Below, one piece after another: positions 26,571 through 41,984 of a DNA stretch of 64,000 nt (positions are counted from its first letter, which is position 1; the number at the start of each line of letters is the position of its first letter). This DNA comes from Maea johnstoni (taxonomy: Eukaryota; Annelida; Polychaeta; Spionida; Magelonidae). Both the position numbers and the translations under genes were made by a program. The stretch is taken from the NCBI GenBank assembly GCA_963942565.1, contig OZ012687.1, forward strand, positions 1,164,577 through 1,228,576, written 5' to 3'. Below the pieces are notes generated by a model. That model made no database searches and was not told the origin of the DNA. It was given only the letters and a program-made list of their open reading frames with translations.

Positions 26571-27045
26571 TTAAAGGGCAAATGCACCATCATGATGATT
26601 TAAGTTCAAAATATGCCTATACGTGTCACCTTTCAAATAAGACCACCTGCAAGTCTGTCCTCCTCAGCACCCCTCAGATATGGCTTATGAAAGTTAGTAA
26701 AAAACTGGCCTGAGTGTGGGTATGGAGGCCGACATTATCAGAAGTGGTGCTAATGAAGTGACTGCCAGCCCTGCTTCTGATTGGTTGAGAGATATCAGTG
26801 GCTGGAAGTGACTGCCACTGATATCTCTCAACCAATCAGAAGCAGGGCTGGCAGTCACTTCATTAGCACCACTTCTGATAATGTCAGCCTCCATGCCCAC
26901 ACTCAGGCCAGTTTTTTACTAACTTTCATAAGCCATATCTGAGGAGTGCTGAGGAGGACAGACTTGCGGGTGGTCTTATTTGAAAGGTGACACATATAGG
27001 CACATTTTGAACCTAGATCATCATGATGGTGCATTTGCCCTTTAA
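26571..27045. mobile_element. 467-bp foldback MITE flanked by TTAA, Kolobok-like
   Basis: The element 26575-27041 is one long hairpin: arms of about 227 bp and a 13-nt loop (26802-26814). TTAA flanks both sides (26571-26574, 27042-27045), as a target-site duplication would. Termini read AGGGCAAATGCACCATC. TTAA plus an AGGG start fits Kolobok better than piggyBac (which starts CCY). The inner arms are identical by eye while the outer arms differ at about six of 97 positions. It has no coding capacity. Confidence 0.85.
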
Positions 27046-27363
27046 GTACTGGGCCTTACGAGTGGGTGTCACATTTATTTACATGGAAGAGTTGCACTTT
27101 TAGCCAATGTCGGTCCTACTCTTTAGGACATTGTAATACATACTGCTTATTGCTTTTCCAGCGCAGATCCATATTTCAATCATGATATTAAAATCAATAG
27201 AACCAACATTCCTTCCTAATAAAAAGTTTAACAGATCCTCATCGAAAATGTGTGGACATATAACATCTATATTGCAAACTTGATCACTGGATTTAGACAT
27301 TAAATCTTTAGCCTTTGATGGAATGCCTCGTCATTTGTTTTGGGAAATTGAAAATAAACGATG

Positions 27364-27474
<111 letters not shown>

Positions 27475-27479
27475 TATAT

Positions 27480-29385
27480 ATGTATACGCTTATTTACCAG
27501 TGAATGGCGTCACCAGATTTTATTTTTATTTTTGACAGTTTTCTTATATTCTGAAGAAAATGAAAATATGACTACAGAAGTAGAATAGGGCGATGCAATG
27601 ATTCCTTCCTTATCATTACGGTGTTTATATGGAGCCATGTCATCCGAAGCTTTACTAAAATCCCGACGTATTTCACATAGGATAACTTTGCTATTTGCCC
27701 AATAGATATTTAGAGAGCTTTTCTCTTTTAATGTTTTCAATGTGAAAATTGGATATTATAACCAGTCCGCCACGTTATCAATAGAGACACGCCTCAAGCC
27801 TCAGGGTGTACTTAGTGAGAAATACATTCGTTTTATCTACAACTATTGCTATATATTATCAAATATCTTTCCCATTTATGCGAATGATTGATGACAGAAT
27901 GGTGTGCTGCGTGATGGCGGGAAACACCTGCTTGTGTTGCACCATGATGAATGTTCGCCATGATCCCCTGGGTGATAAATTATCAGCCGCGTCACGAAAC
28001 TCACAGAGTGAGGCCACGCCCATTTACAACTGACAATATTAATATTCCAGGGGCGCTAAAACCAGGTACACCTATGCATATTTGATGATTTCTAGAAAAA
28101 AGCTATCTGAATTGCTATTATACACAGTTTTCGAAGTAATAATAAAAGCGCCATGTTTTCATCGTTCCAGAATTCCTGACGTTGTTGAAAAATAATGATA
28201 TTTTCTACTTTCACTTTCCTTTGACCCACTATCGTCTTCATATCAAACCATTGCGCTACTCCCATAGTTACTTTTGATCGTCGCCTCGCATCATGATAAT
28301 AGTGTATCAGTGACTTCCGCTTTTACTGAGAATTAATGACTATTGTGACAAAATTCTTTCAAGTTAACAGGTTATATCAGTTGGTTTTACGCTCACACTG
28401 ACCATTTATTCATGTTGTACTCACCTAAGGGAGCATTCCGCAAAACCACTCATGGCAATTTTTGCTGCTTTTTCAAGCAAAACGTGTCATAGAGTAAGAA
28501 GTATAATGTTACATCGTTTATGATATGGTTATTAAATACGCACATACATACAATCCTACATGCATGCATACATACATACATATATACATACATACACACA
28601 TGTATATATACACATGTATATATATATATCTGAAGCCCACTTATGGTCTGACAACTTCGAGCTCATAAAATAGAGTCAAGTTGTAAACATATCTAAAAAG
28701 GGTAACAACGACCTTCACTTTTCTCGCAAACCTTTCAAAGTATTTTGGTTGGATTCTAAGCAAAGTATATTACTTTTATCGTTTGAGTGATTCTTTTCAT
28801 GCAGAATATCCATACCCTACTCACGGGAAGATCCTTTCAAGACTCCTATGCTGTTTGTACACATGAATCTTGAAGGTTTCTTGGCCTCATGGACAGAGTG
28901 ATTTGTGTGACTGCCAGAACAGGAAGAGTTGGGATTAATCATATCTGGTAACATTCTCACATGCCTAAAACCTAGATAGCGTGCAGTGGTAAGACATTGC
29001 AAACAATATGTTAGTAATTTGTTATTTCCACAAATCCTACTTGAGTGGGGTGGCTAACCTAAGATGTGTGAGATGAACTGTTTCTTACACTTACACCTCG
29101 ATAGATCTGATCTAATATGTGAGTTATGTATTTAAACTGTTCATCTTCTGTTCCTAATTACCATACGATTATTTGTTGTTTATGTATTATTTTGTATCTC
29201 ATGATATAGTCAATTAACATACAATGCAATACATTACAACTTAGTATTCCTCCACGTCCGAGTGTACCTTCGTGTACACTAACATACCCACGAGGGGACT
29301 TTCTTCTGTAGATACCCCCCCCCCCCCCCAAAAAAAAAAGAAGATAATACACATGTGGCCAGGGGTAGGGGTCAAGGGAAGAGTT
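27480..29385. other. anonymous region with one candidate exon and a retroelement tail
   Basis: A minus-strand candidate exon spans 28825-28964 (acceptor TAGGTTTTAG, donor GTGAGT, open for 46 codons, no family recognised). CATA/TA repeats lie near 28545-28628. A plus-strand retroelement end with a pentamer tail lies at about 29170-29245 (GATATAGTCAATTAACATAC, then TACAA-like repeats). A C15A10 homopolymer pair sits at 29315-29339. Confidence 0.4.
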
Positions 29386-30725
29386 AGTAATAATAATAAT
29401 AATAATTGATATTTGATATAGCGCCCTTTCCACCTATAATGTTCAAAAGCGCTTTAGAGTCATTGGACAGTTGTCATGGTCCATATAGTCAATTAAACTC
29501 CTTTCGAAATAGCAATGTTTTCAGCTGTTTCTTGAAGTTTTGCACACTATCAGCTGCCTTGATGTTGTCAGGGAGCTCATTCCAAAGGCGTGGTGCATAG
29601 GCACAGAATGCTCTGTCACCAATCAGCTGCCTTGATGTTGTCAGGGAGCTCATTCCAAAGGCGTGGTGCATAGGCACAGAATGCTCTGTCACCAAACCTT
29701 TTCAGATTAGTGAGTGGTATCTGTAATAAGTTCTTGGTGTTTGATCTTAGAGTCCTTGTATTGGCTTGTTTGACTAACAGTTCCCTCAAGTATAGAGGGG
29801 CACATCCCTGCATGCATTTGAAAGTCAAAAGCAGAATCTTGAACTCAATCCTTTTCCTTATGGGAACTGGTGTGATGTGATCATACTTTTTGGAGCCACT
29901 GACCACTCTAGCAGCATTGTTTTGGACTTTCTGGAGCCTGCATAGCAGCTCATCAGTGATTCCACAGAGAAGTCCATTACAATAGTCAAGGCGTGATGTC
30001 ACCAGTGAGACAATGGCACTCTTGGTTGTATCAGTATTGAGAAATTTTCTTATTTTCCCAATGTTCCTAAGGTGGTAATTTGCAGACTTGATATTTTTTG
30101 ATACATGTGCAGACATACTAGTATTCACGTTCGGATCAAAAACAGCACCCAGATTACCGACCGGTTCATTCAGAACTGGTACTATTACACCATTTACGGT
30201 AATACTAGGAATGGAGATTTTCGCCCGCATCTGTGGGTTACCCATGACCAGCACCTCTGTCTTGTCTGCATTCAATTTCAGTTTATTTTGAGACATCCAT
30301 GTATAGATGTCGGTGAGGCAGTTTTCCAACCTAGCTACACCTTCGTCCACTACACGCTGATTGATAGGTTTGATAGAGATATAGAGTTGTGTATCATCCG
30401 CATAAGCATGGAGTTCTAGACCATGCTTTCTTATCAGTATTCCTAAGGGTAGGAGGTAAATCAGGAAGAGCAGAGGACCCAACACTGATCCTTGTGGTAC
30501 AGACCATAGGATTTCCTGTGATGCGGAGAATGAATCATCTATCTGAACTCGAAGAGTACGGTCACCAAGATATGAACGGAACCATTCAAGGGCTGGCCCT
30601 GTTATACCCAGAGTGCTTTCCATTCTAGAAAACAGCACGTCATGGTCGATGGTATCAAATGCTGCACTTAGGTCAAGAAGGATCAGTATAACAATTCCAT
30701 GCTGGTCAAGGAAACCGTTATAATG
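29386..30725 (-). mobile_element. 5'-truncated L2/CR1-like LINE
   Basis: The minus strand encodes the C-terminal half of a reverse transcriptase: LLDLSAAFDTIDHDVLFSRM at the 5' limit, WSVPQGSVLGPLLFLIYL, the catalytic HAYADDTQLYIS (about 30390-30410), then NKLKLNADKTEVL and the GDRAFCAYAPRLWNELPDN motif usual for L2/CR1. The 3' end is typical: AAGCGCTTTTGAAC, GGGCGCTATATCAA, then an (ATT)n tail. The frame is intact for 340 codons, then broken by a 73-bp tandem duplication (29551-29696) that shifts it just before the end. Truncated and not autonomous. Confidence 0.93.
29551..29696. repeat. 73-bp direct tandem duplication inside the L2/CR1-like LINE
   Basis: CAGCTGCCTTGATGTTGTCA at 29551 recurs at 29624, with the following 50 bases identical by eye. 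The unit length is not a multiple of three. The copies appear identical, so the duplication is younger than the insertion. Confidence 0.9.
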
Positions 30726-30817
30726 TCCGCAATTTCTTTCTTTCCATGTGTTTTAGAATGAAACAAATCTAAGTGCATTGCAGCTGGTAGAGAGTTTCTC
30801 AGTTTGTCACTTCATAA

Positions 30818-32315
30818 TTAAAGGGGCCCTAAAGGCTCACATACATATCGGCTTATATGAAAGTAATACACTTCAAGAACATGATGCTGCCATTCTTTTT
30901 CTCTCAGTGATCCCATGAGGGGAGATTTTTGCATATTGCCATCCTCCTAGACAGCCTGTGGCAGCCACTGGCTGCGGCCATGTTTTTCAAGTGCTATCAG
31001 CTGTGACAAATTGGGTGGCAGGGACCACATCCTGTCGTCAAGCTACCTCTGGGCAGTGTATCATAACAGCAGAGCTCCTCACAAGAGCTCTCTGCACAAG
31101 TTGCATAAAAACGTATATCAAAAAAGAAAATGGTGAAATCATTTGCAGCAATTGGCTGTAAAAAAAGACACGGTAGTGGAGAAAGCTTTCATAGATTTCC
31201 TAATAGTAAATTCAGACAAAACCAGTGGTTAGCATCCATGAAACTTTTAAACCCACCTGTCCTGAAGCGTGCAGTTGTATATAATATCTGGTAACCAATT
31301 TTTATGAATCTCTTATATTAACCATAAGTGTTCATGCAATTTATCAATTTCGGGATTTATTTACTTTATTGGTAGAACTTTACTAGTCTCAACATGATTT
31401 ACCTTCATTCAGTTGCTTTAAGAATATAAGCACAGGTATATGCATTAAATATTTAATATTAAGCCAGCATGAGAAGGGTAAATGTCATTCCCTATCTTAC
31501 AAAACAGCTAAGGTTATAGTCAGTCATGGCCCCATTTTAACTGAGAAGAAATACATTTTTAAACAATACTGCAATATAGAGGAAGGTTAAAATCAAAATA
31601 TCTCAAATTGCAAGTGACCCTTTCTTTTATTTAAGAGAGAATCAATGATATTTTCATTTACTCATTACAAACCCTCTCTCAATGACTTATGTTTAATAAT
31701 CATACTCTTCATTATTTTGATCTGATGTACAGACTTTAGCAACCCTAACAGCTAACTTTCAGGGTGAATGGCCTTTAATCCAAAAATCTTTTTATGGCAA
31801 TGTTCATAAGTACCTCAACATGGTCTTTATTTATCCACTGAGAATAGACTGTTCAGGAGTTTGTTAGTTGTCTAACAGCTGGTGTTTTGTCTTATGTCTA
31901 GGTCCCTTGGGTAATAACAAAAGGAAGTAAAGGAAAGGGACATGCATAGGGTAATTGACCTTGTCCAATTGGCATTACACATCAGACCCCATGAGACACA
32001 AGTTAGTAAACACACGAAATGTATATCAGTACTGGGAACATTAATCATCTTCATTTCCTTTAGTATTGGTTCAAAGGCGTAGGGATTTGCATACCTAAAT
32101 AGCTTGAATGTGATTCAGAGTAGTGAAATATCTACCTTCTAGACAGAGCCACTGGCACCTAATACACCACTAAGCTGCTTGCCACCCAATGACACGGACC
32201 ACAGCAGCAAGAGTTGTAGAATGATTCAAAATGGCAGCGGCCATGACTCACAGGAGGTGCTATTCACTAATTGCAATTTTAGATTTCTCCTTGTGTGGAG
32301 CTCTAGGGCTTCCCT
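30818..32315 (+). mobile_element. Kolobok-like DNA transposon fossil with a THAP-like exon
   Basis: TTAA at 30818 precedes AGGGGCCCTAAAGGCTCAC. The reverse complement of 32293-32315 reads AGGGAAGCCCTAGAGCTCCA, a plausible diverged partner. Further shared inverted segments lie inside (for example GGCCATG and ATTGGGTGGCA). A THAP-like coding segment sits near the left end. THAP domains and TTAA targets are known for Kolobok. The TTAA on the right side is not preserved and no transposase core was recognised, so the assignment is tentative. Confidence 0.45.
31130..31294 (+). pseudogene. THAP zinc-finger-like exon fragment
   Basis: ATG at 31130 opens 54 codons: MVKSFAAIGCKKRHGSGESF, HRFPNSKFRQNQWLASMKLL, then NPPVLKRAVVYNIW before a stop. 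The pattern follows the THAP domain (C-x2-4-C, FHRFP, W near position 33, a basic stretch). The first zinc Cys position is Phe and the distal C-x2-H is not present in this exon. A GTAACC donor-like site follows. It is likely the decayed first exon of a DNA transposase. Confidence 0.6.
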
Positions 32316-35199
<2,884 letters not shown>

Positions 35200-35965
35200 T
35201 TTCCATGTAATATCCCATCTTATGTCAAATTCTGATAGTTTTGCCTATTTTGAGTCGTTTTTGAATACATCCAAGGCAGTTTAAATATTGCTTTACGTCA
35301 CTTCTAGTCCTGTTAAGGCAAGGTATCTTATCATTTAATCAATTTGTGGCCCGATCCTAATAACCTTAGTTTTTTGTATATTCAATTTTAGGCCTGATTG
35401 GTAATAGAACCATTGAAGTATTTCCAAGCTTTTTTTCAAGTTTTGTCCATAGTCTTTTGGAAAGACAGAGGTGTCATCTGCATAAAGGCTTAGGTAAAGC
35501 TCTTTATTAAAGATTGTTACACCTTAAATATCAGGACTTTCCTTAGAGGCAAGAGTGAGGAATTCACTGCAAAGGATAAATAAATATGGGGACACTGGGT
35601 CCCCCTGCTTACATCCTCTCTCAAGGGGAAAAGGGGTCAGAGAGATAGCTGTTTAGGGAAATACGGGAGTTGGAATTCTTATGGAAAATTGAAATTGAAA
35701 TCCTCTTTATAAAACTATTTCCAAAGTTTAATTTGGTAAAGGCCTCTTTGAGAAAACTCCAGGAAAGGCTATCGAAAGCCTTCTCGAAATTTATCAAAAG
35801 GATTAGGCCACATTTCTTTTAGCTGACAAGAGTATATTAAATCCTTTATTAGGCGAGTACAATCTGAAATAGCTCACCCTTCAAGAAACTCTTTTTGCTG
35901 TGGACTAAATATTCTTGATAATACATTCCTTAGCCTGTTTGTGATACATAATGACGTTAACTAAT
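35200..35965 (-). pseudogene. decayed Tx1/L1-like LINE reverse-transcriptase segment
   Basis: With several stops and frame changes, the minus strand still reads NFEKAFDSLSWSFLKEAF (about 35760-35815), LERGCKQGDPVSPYLFILC (about 35575-35630) and LSLYADDTSVFPKDYGQNL (about 35440-35495), then SGLKLNIQKTKVIRIG. These are reverse-transcriptase motifs in the L1/Tx1 style. The 5' part and the C-terminus are missing on this strand. Confidence 0.75.
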
Positions 35966-36400
35966 ATGAAGTGTTAAGGCTAACTTATGGAAAAAAACAA
36001 TTGAGCAACAATCAGAGTGATAACAATATTCTGATACCACCAATCATGGGCCTCTTAAAGCATTGCACTACCAGCATAAGATCAATCTGGTCCAAAATTC
36101 GCCATGATGACACACACATTGGTCAACAAAAATGGGTCACAGAATTAGGTCTTGATGAATATGAAAATTGGGCTTTCTGCAAACTGAATGCTTATATTAG
36201 GATTTATTAGTTTCAGTAACTACATCGTTCTGAAATGAAAAATAAAAAACTGTATCAATTTAATTCGAGATTAGATGACCAATGTGAAACATGCCGTGTG
36301 GTTGAAGATATATCGCACATGCATTAATATATTAAAGAAAATGGAAAGGCACAAATATCTGCATCAACTACTTAAAGTTTATCTTTTTGAGACATATGAC
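35966..36400 (+). pseudogene. decayed Tx1/L1-like LINE C-terminal segment, opposite orientation
   Basis: The plus strand encodes QQKWVTELGLDEYENWAFCK, then KKLYQFNSRLDDQCETCRVV and EDISHMH. This is the usual Tx1/L1 C-terminal region, with C-x2-C followed by an (I/V)xHxxW-like motif. It directly abuts the reverse-transcriptase segment of opposite strand. Confidence 0.55.
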
Positions 36401-36639
36401 GTTTGATCTCTATAACGGAACAAATAAAAACTCCCTCCCCCGTATGCTTGGTAAACGATCATCTCTACACAAAACATTGTTACAGCAGACTTATTCCTCT
36501 ACAAATTAATGTACACAAATATTGTATACCTGATCCCATCTAACAAATGAACCACACCTAGACCTGAAATATCATGTATTGTGTATGAATTATGGCCTTA
36601 TATGTAACTGTCATGTTATGTTTTATGGAGCAATAATAG

Positions 36640-37315
36640 TTCTAAAAAAACATTGGTAGATTTTCTAGCTTCTAAAATAATAAAATTTACCTCAGAACTT
36701 AAATCACTCTGACCGATTTTTGGTATTTGATCTTACTGTGTTCTCCTAATTTTCATATTCTAAATCTAGTGTTCTATTTTCCGCCAGAGTTTTCTAATAT
36801 GTTTACACCATAAAAAGGCATGTATATTTGTCTCTGTTTGTTCATTACACAGCTTATATAAATCACGAGTCTAAATACCAATTATCAATAGAATATCTTT
36901 TGTTGCTACTCTTTGGTGTATGATATTATATTACATATTAGTTAGATAACTATCTGGTGTCATTTGCAATAGGGGTTTGAATGCACTTTCAATAATCTGG
37001 TGTTCTATTTCATAACTCTGCAGACCATTACCTTTGTACCTTTTCAATAATTTTCCATTCTGTTTCAATCAAAGTATTATAAACAGAAACTGTATCCCTT
37101 CACACCATAACCCATATTTTGATATTTGGGTGTTTCCATAATGGAGATAAAACTTCACGTAGACATTTTGGATGACGTTTTTCCAATAGTTCCATTGTTG
37201 CCTTTCCTACATTTTTCCAAAATAAATTAGAAAGGGTGTGTGTTAATGTTAAAGCTCTATCTATGACAACACTGCCAAATCTGTAATTTGGTAGTTTATA
37301 GAAAAGCAAGTCAAC
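36640..37315 (-). pseudogene. second decayed Tx1/L1-like LINE C-terminal segment
   Basis: The minus strand contains HTLSNLFWKNVGKATMELLE, HPNIKIWVMV, and in a shifted frame CNEQTETNIHAFLWCKHIRK and LWRKI. The last matches the C-terminal HLFWxC-type motif of Tx1/L1 elements. It is frameshifted in several places. Its position relative to the reverse-transcriptase piece rules out one simple insertion. Confidence 0.55.
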
Positions 37316-37319
37316 TTGC

Positions 37320-37807
37320 CATCTGATTGGTATATCCTAGGTATCCATGATAAGTTTAAGCTTGTAACAGGTTGTGAGTGAACCTGCTGATCAGGGGCCA
37401 TACTAGCAAGGCCATGCAGGGTGACAAAAACAACTGTACTGAATTGATCAGGTTGACATCACTACTGATTTGCTTTTAAGGGGTTGAAAAAGAGTTGATG
37501 AAAAATGCAGCTTTGTGCCTGTCTGGTTGACCTTGCAAAGTGCGCTCACGTTATGTTATAGCTATAAGATACCACCGGCATACTGCTCTCCCAATGCCAC
37601 CCAACCAAGAAACTCAAGTCATCCGCCTTCTGGAAAAACAGGTTCAAAGCACTGTATGACAGTATCTACAAAAGCATATAGATACTGTAAACATTCGCAG
37701 GGCATGACGTACTATCCTAGCGGTTTCAATCATAACTGTTATTATCATTATTGGTATTATTACCATCATTATTATTATTATCATTATTATTATTATTATT
37801 ATTATTA

Positions 37808-37853
<46 letters not shown>

Positions 37854-40190
37854 CATTATTATTATTATAATGCAGACTCATGCTAATCCATCTTTGCTCA
37901 GATATTAGACCCTATGGCGTAGTGTGAATTTATATCTATTGAACATTGGTGATGAATACAAACAAAACGTACCAGGTCACATACTCTTCTAATTTGTGAG
38001 GGTCTGAACAGGATGCTAGAAGATAGACGTTTAGATATTTTCAATTCTGGTCACAGGTGTGTTGTGTGATAAGTCTTGGCTGCTGTCGTCTCGCTGACTC
38101 AGGTGTTGGGGTGCACAGGTATTGGGGCTGAGGACCTGATCTACAGATTGCTGATAAGTACTGAAGAAAGAGCAGCCACCTGACATGTATGCCCAGACTG
38201 AAAGGTATATATTCTCTAGCAACTACCTATGAGTGTTGGGGTCAAAGAGTAAGATTTATTCTGGAAATCCTACCCTATCTCATTATAAATCGTACTATAA
38301 GGTGCTGTATTGTTTATGGGTACAAGTACCTTTTATGTTATTTAGCACATGCCATCATAAACCTAGTTTATGTCTCTTACATAGTGTTGCTACAATTACG
38401 TCATTCAGTCCCAAAAGACCTTTAAGATTCTACGTCTGACCCTGCTCTGACGTTGGAATTGCTCACATGCCATACCTAGTGTAATTAAAGTATAGAATGG
38501 TGTAATCTAGGGACTGATAACCACTTAGACATCAAAGGCGTGGGACGACATGGCTCCTCAATACACTCCATTAAAAACATGTGCAGTTGGTGAAAGAATA
38601 TGATCTGACATTATTAATGTCACTCATCAGATAGAATACCTTTGAAAAAAGAATTGAAGTGGGATTATTTCACTCTTTAGTGATGACCTCATTTAGTTAA
38701 ATATTTCTCATTACATCTTAGTTATCAAGATACTTTAGTTTGTTCTAGACAATTTATACACTACAGAAATGAATGGGTTAAGGGATAATGTAAGTAAATG
38801 GTTACAATTACTTGGAAGTATAATATGAAACAGACATTAATACGAAACGATTACAGCTCTCTCTCTCTCTCTGTCTCTCCCCCTCTCTGTCTCTCTGTCT
38901 CTCTCTCTAAGTGCACACAATATTCTTCCCACCCTCACCCCTCCCGAGAAAACACTTGTTCCTAAAACTCACGGATGAAACGTGTTGACACGTGACAAGT
39001 CAACCGTGGCGGTATAAAACTGCTGTATACTACCTGGGCGCTCGGGGACGGCTTAGTAATGGTGAATTATTATAACAAGATCACTTGGCGGCGGGACGCA
39101 CGACCCACCCCTCTATACCCACAGAGCCACGCCATTGCAATGTGAATTATCCCAGCCACGAGGAAGGAGAGTAAATTAAAAGCTCAGCCATTTACACATT
39201 ATCGCCTCTAGGACTCCTTGACAAGTTTCGTCTGGGTCTTTTATACTTTTGATAATTCCTTTGGAATCAAGCTTTGATTCACAAAATGTGTGAAGAGGAG
39301 TTGTTGCTTGGGTTCTGACCAACACATCTTCATCATATACTTGAAGAAAAATTCTCTCGTCACAAGCATGTTATAAAACGAAGCAGGATGTGTGTGGGCA
39401 CGCTGGCGTTAAGGTGTTAACTCAAGTGCACATAGAGTGTGCGCCTTCCCTGGTAGCCCTTTACATCACTTAATCATAGAATGATAAGGGGAAGATATTT
39501 CAGGCATTTTCATGCGTGACAGAAAACAATTTTTATCTGCGTCAACCTCTAGACGTGAAATGGTTATCACCCTTTCATACCCACAATTCTGAAAACGTGA
39601 CGTCGGGAATAAACTCAATGAAAGTTTTGACAATAGCTAAGAAACAGAGCTTGATTTCACAATACACTATATGAAGGATTTTTCTTTCAGTTTCAGGTCA
39701 CAAGGTCTGCGTTCAAATTTTACAGCATTTCTACGACAAAGCAATCTATTTATCAACAGACGATCGTATTATAAAGGCCTTTGCTGGTATGTGCGCAGGT
39801 AAACGTAATCGACTGCGAAGTAAAGGAAACCTACGTGGAATGGGCTTTATTGCAGGTTAACTTTCGGCAAACCCAACTAAATGACTGCATCCAATTCTAT
39901 AGGGCTCCACTCTAGACGTGCTGTTTTCCGGAGGAGGGCAAATTTCATCACGTACCAGAACGACAAACCCTTAAGTGATAGACCTCACAGGATCAACCAC
40001 AGCAAGCGACGGAAATCCGGGATGACTTCCAGGTGTAGATCGAGTACGTCCCGACTCGTCTCCGGCAGCTCTTGGCGGGAGAGAACAGGCGCGGGGCTGA
40101 CCCCCTGCGGTCATACAGGGGCTGGGCGATCCCTTTCCATGAAACACCATCCCCTTCACACCCCACCCTTGTGGTTCACCCCATCAAGTT
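37320..40190. other. anonymous region with an ATT array and a GC-richer patch
   Basis: An (ATT)n array lies at 37738-37871 and a CT-rich tract at 38855-38908. A GC-rich patch spans 39980-40170. In one minus frame the patch reads PAPVLSRQELPETSRDVLDL then HLEVIPDFRRLLWLIL before a stop, after a CCGCAG acceptor-like site. That could be a terminal exon of an unknown minus-strand gene, but support is thin. Confidence 0.3.
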
Positions 40191-40191
40191 A

Positions 40192-40492
40192 AGATGATGA
40201 TGATGATAATGATGATGATAATGGTAATGAAGATAGTTAGGGTGGAGGTAATGATGATGATGAGGATGATGATAATGGTAGTGAAGATAGTTAGGGTGGA
40301 GGTAATGATGATGGTGATGATGATGATGATACTCATGATTATAGCTGTGGCGGAGGTGATGATGATGATGATGTTTTTTTATTGCTGATGTTGTTGTTGT
40401 TATTGATTATGGTAGTGGTACTGGCCATTGTGATGATGGTGATGATGATGATTGCCATCATGATGATAATAATAACAATAATTGATAACATG
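40192..40492. repeat. compound GAT array with a 54-bp internal duplication
   Basis: Imperfect GAT/GGT triplets. The segment ATGGTAATGAAGATAGTTAG at 40221 recurs with one change at 40275. The Met-rich open frame is an artefact. Confidence 0.85.
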
Positions 40493-41799
40493 GAAATCAG
40501 TATATCTATCTATCCACACAACTACTCCCAGCACTGTAAGCAGGTAGTGACGAATGCAGCGTGTGGCAAGGAATACCACATGCATATATCACCTCTTTAG
40601 GACTTGGATCTTTCAATGCCTATCTTTCTGTACTAGTGACATACATTGCTCCAATGCGACCCCTGATGATAGGCAAGTATGCAGCTGAGCTAGATAGGAG
40701 GACACGGTTTACTTACTCCTGTCAAAGCCCTGCTCTGAGGAGAGCTATCCTCGAACCCACCTGGCCGGCTTCAACCCTTTCATGACTGTAGATCCTGTTG
40801 GCATGGGGTCTCCAGTTCCATCAATCCTGATAAAACACTCGGTTATAAATGGTACACGAGTCCTCAATTTTTTAAGGGAGGAATGTAGATTGAGTTCCCG
40901 TAAAACTATTCATCAACTATTTACCGTGGTATGTATTTGTCACAGATGTAAAACCAACATTGTAAGGTAGCTTTGGGTATCAGCATTCATGTGTTAATGT
41001 TGCAATCAATCATCACTCGTCGTTGCCAGTTCCAAGGTGAGGAGGCCATTGTCCAGGCCGCGAGCCCAGCAGCCTTGCTCTACATACCAGGATGTGGGAG
41101 ACGTCATCACACCTATCTCCCAAGGTGGGATACTGAGGGACATTCCGCCTTAAAGGCACGCTGGCCATTGTCTACTTCAGCTAGCCTTTGAAACAAGATT
41201 AAAACCAATTAAGCTTCCTATTACATAGACTTTTTATCCTGTAATTGTAGGCAACAGACTGTGACTACACCAATGGCGCTTATAGCAACTTAAAATAAAA
41301 AAAGTGTATGTTTTAAGTATTGTTCGCTTGTCACGTGATTGATGTGGATACACAGAAAAGTTAAATAGTCAATTATCGTACCGTGTTCATTTGCTGTAAT
41401 AGTTCATTATGGAATACTAGTATTATACATACATTCAGGGGAACAGATCGACAACACAGTTGGAGGCAGAGGGAAGATATTGCGTAGTGCTGAGAAAGAA
41501 GCAACATAGACTATAATCAGTAATGATAGTTATAGTACGGTAGATTGCGGAACATAGATATCCAAAAGAAAATAAAGCTACCACATTGATAAGTACGTCA
41601 CAGGCATATAAGCAAGTGCGTTTTCATCAAGTGCCCAACCCGGACTAGAATGGGCCATGAGGGCAGACTTCATCTTACGTTTGAATTGGTTTGTTACGAG
41701 TTTATAGTTCTTTTCTACATGCAAGAACATACTTTTTACAAAGACACATAGAAATACATCCCATTATTAATCGAATTTTACCATGGGAAGTGACCATCC

Positions 41800-41960
41800 C
41801 TATAGCCAGGTGAAGATAGTGCCATTGACTGCGTGTTGTCTCTCACCAGTTTCAAAGGCCCTTAATTCGAATCCGGCTAGACTCGTGTGAGGTTTGAGAG
41901 TGACCTGTGGTCAGTCGGGTAGACGCTTTCCTCCACCAAAGATCATGGACCAATCACTGT
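41800..41960 (+). mobile_element. tRNA-derived SINE copy, plus strand
   Basis: A B-box-like AATTCGAATCC near 41876 is followed by a body with GAGAGTGACCTGTGGTCAGT and CGGGTAGACG. The body matches the minus-strand copies at 42.0 and 43.2 kb (AGTGACTTGGGGTTAGTCGG). Limits are approximate. Confidence 0.5.
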
Positions 41961-41984
41961 CCAGCCTCGATATGGGGGCTAAGG

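Noticed and set aside
26531-26900. Open frames of 60-68 codons at 26.5-26.9 kb
   Set aside because: They lie in the arms of the foldback MITE and mirror each other.
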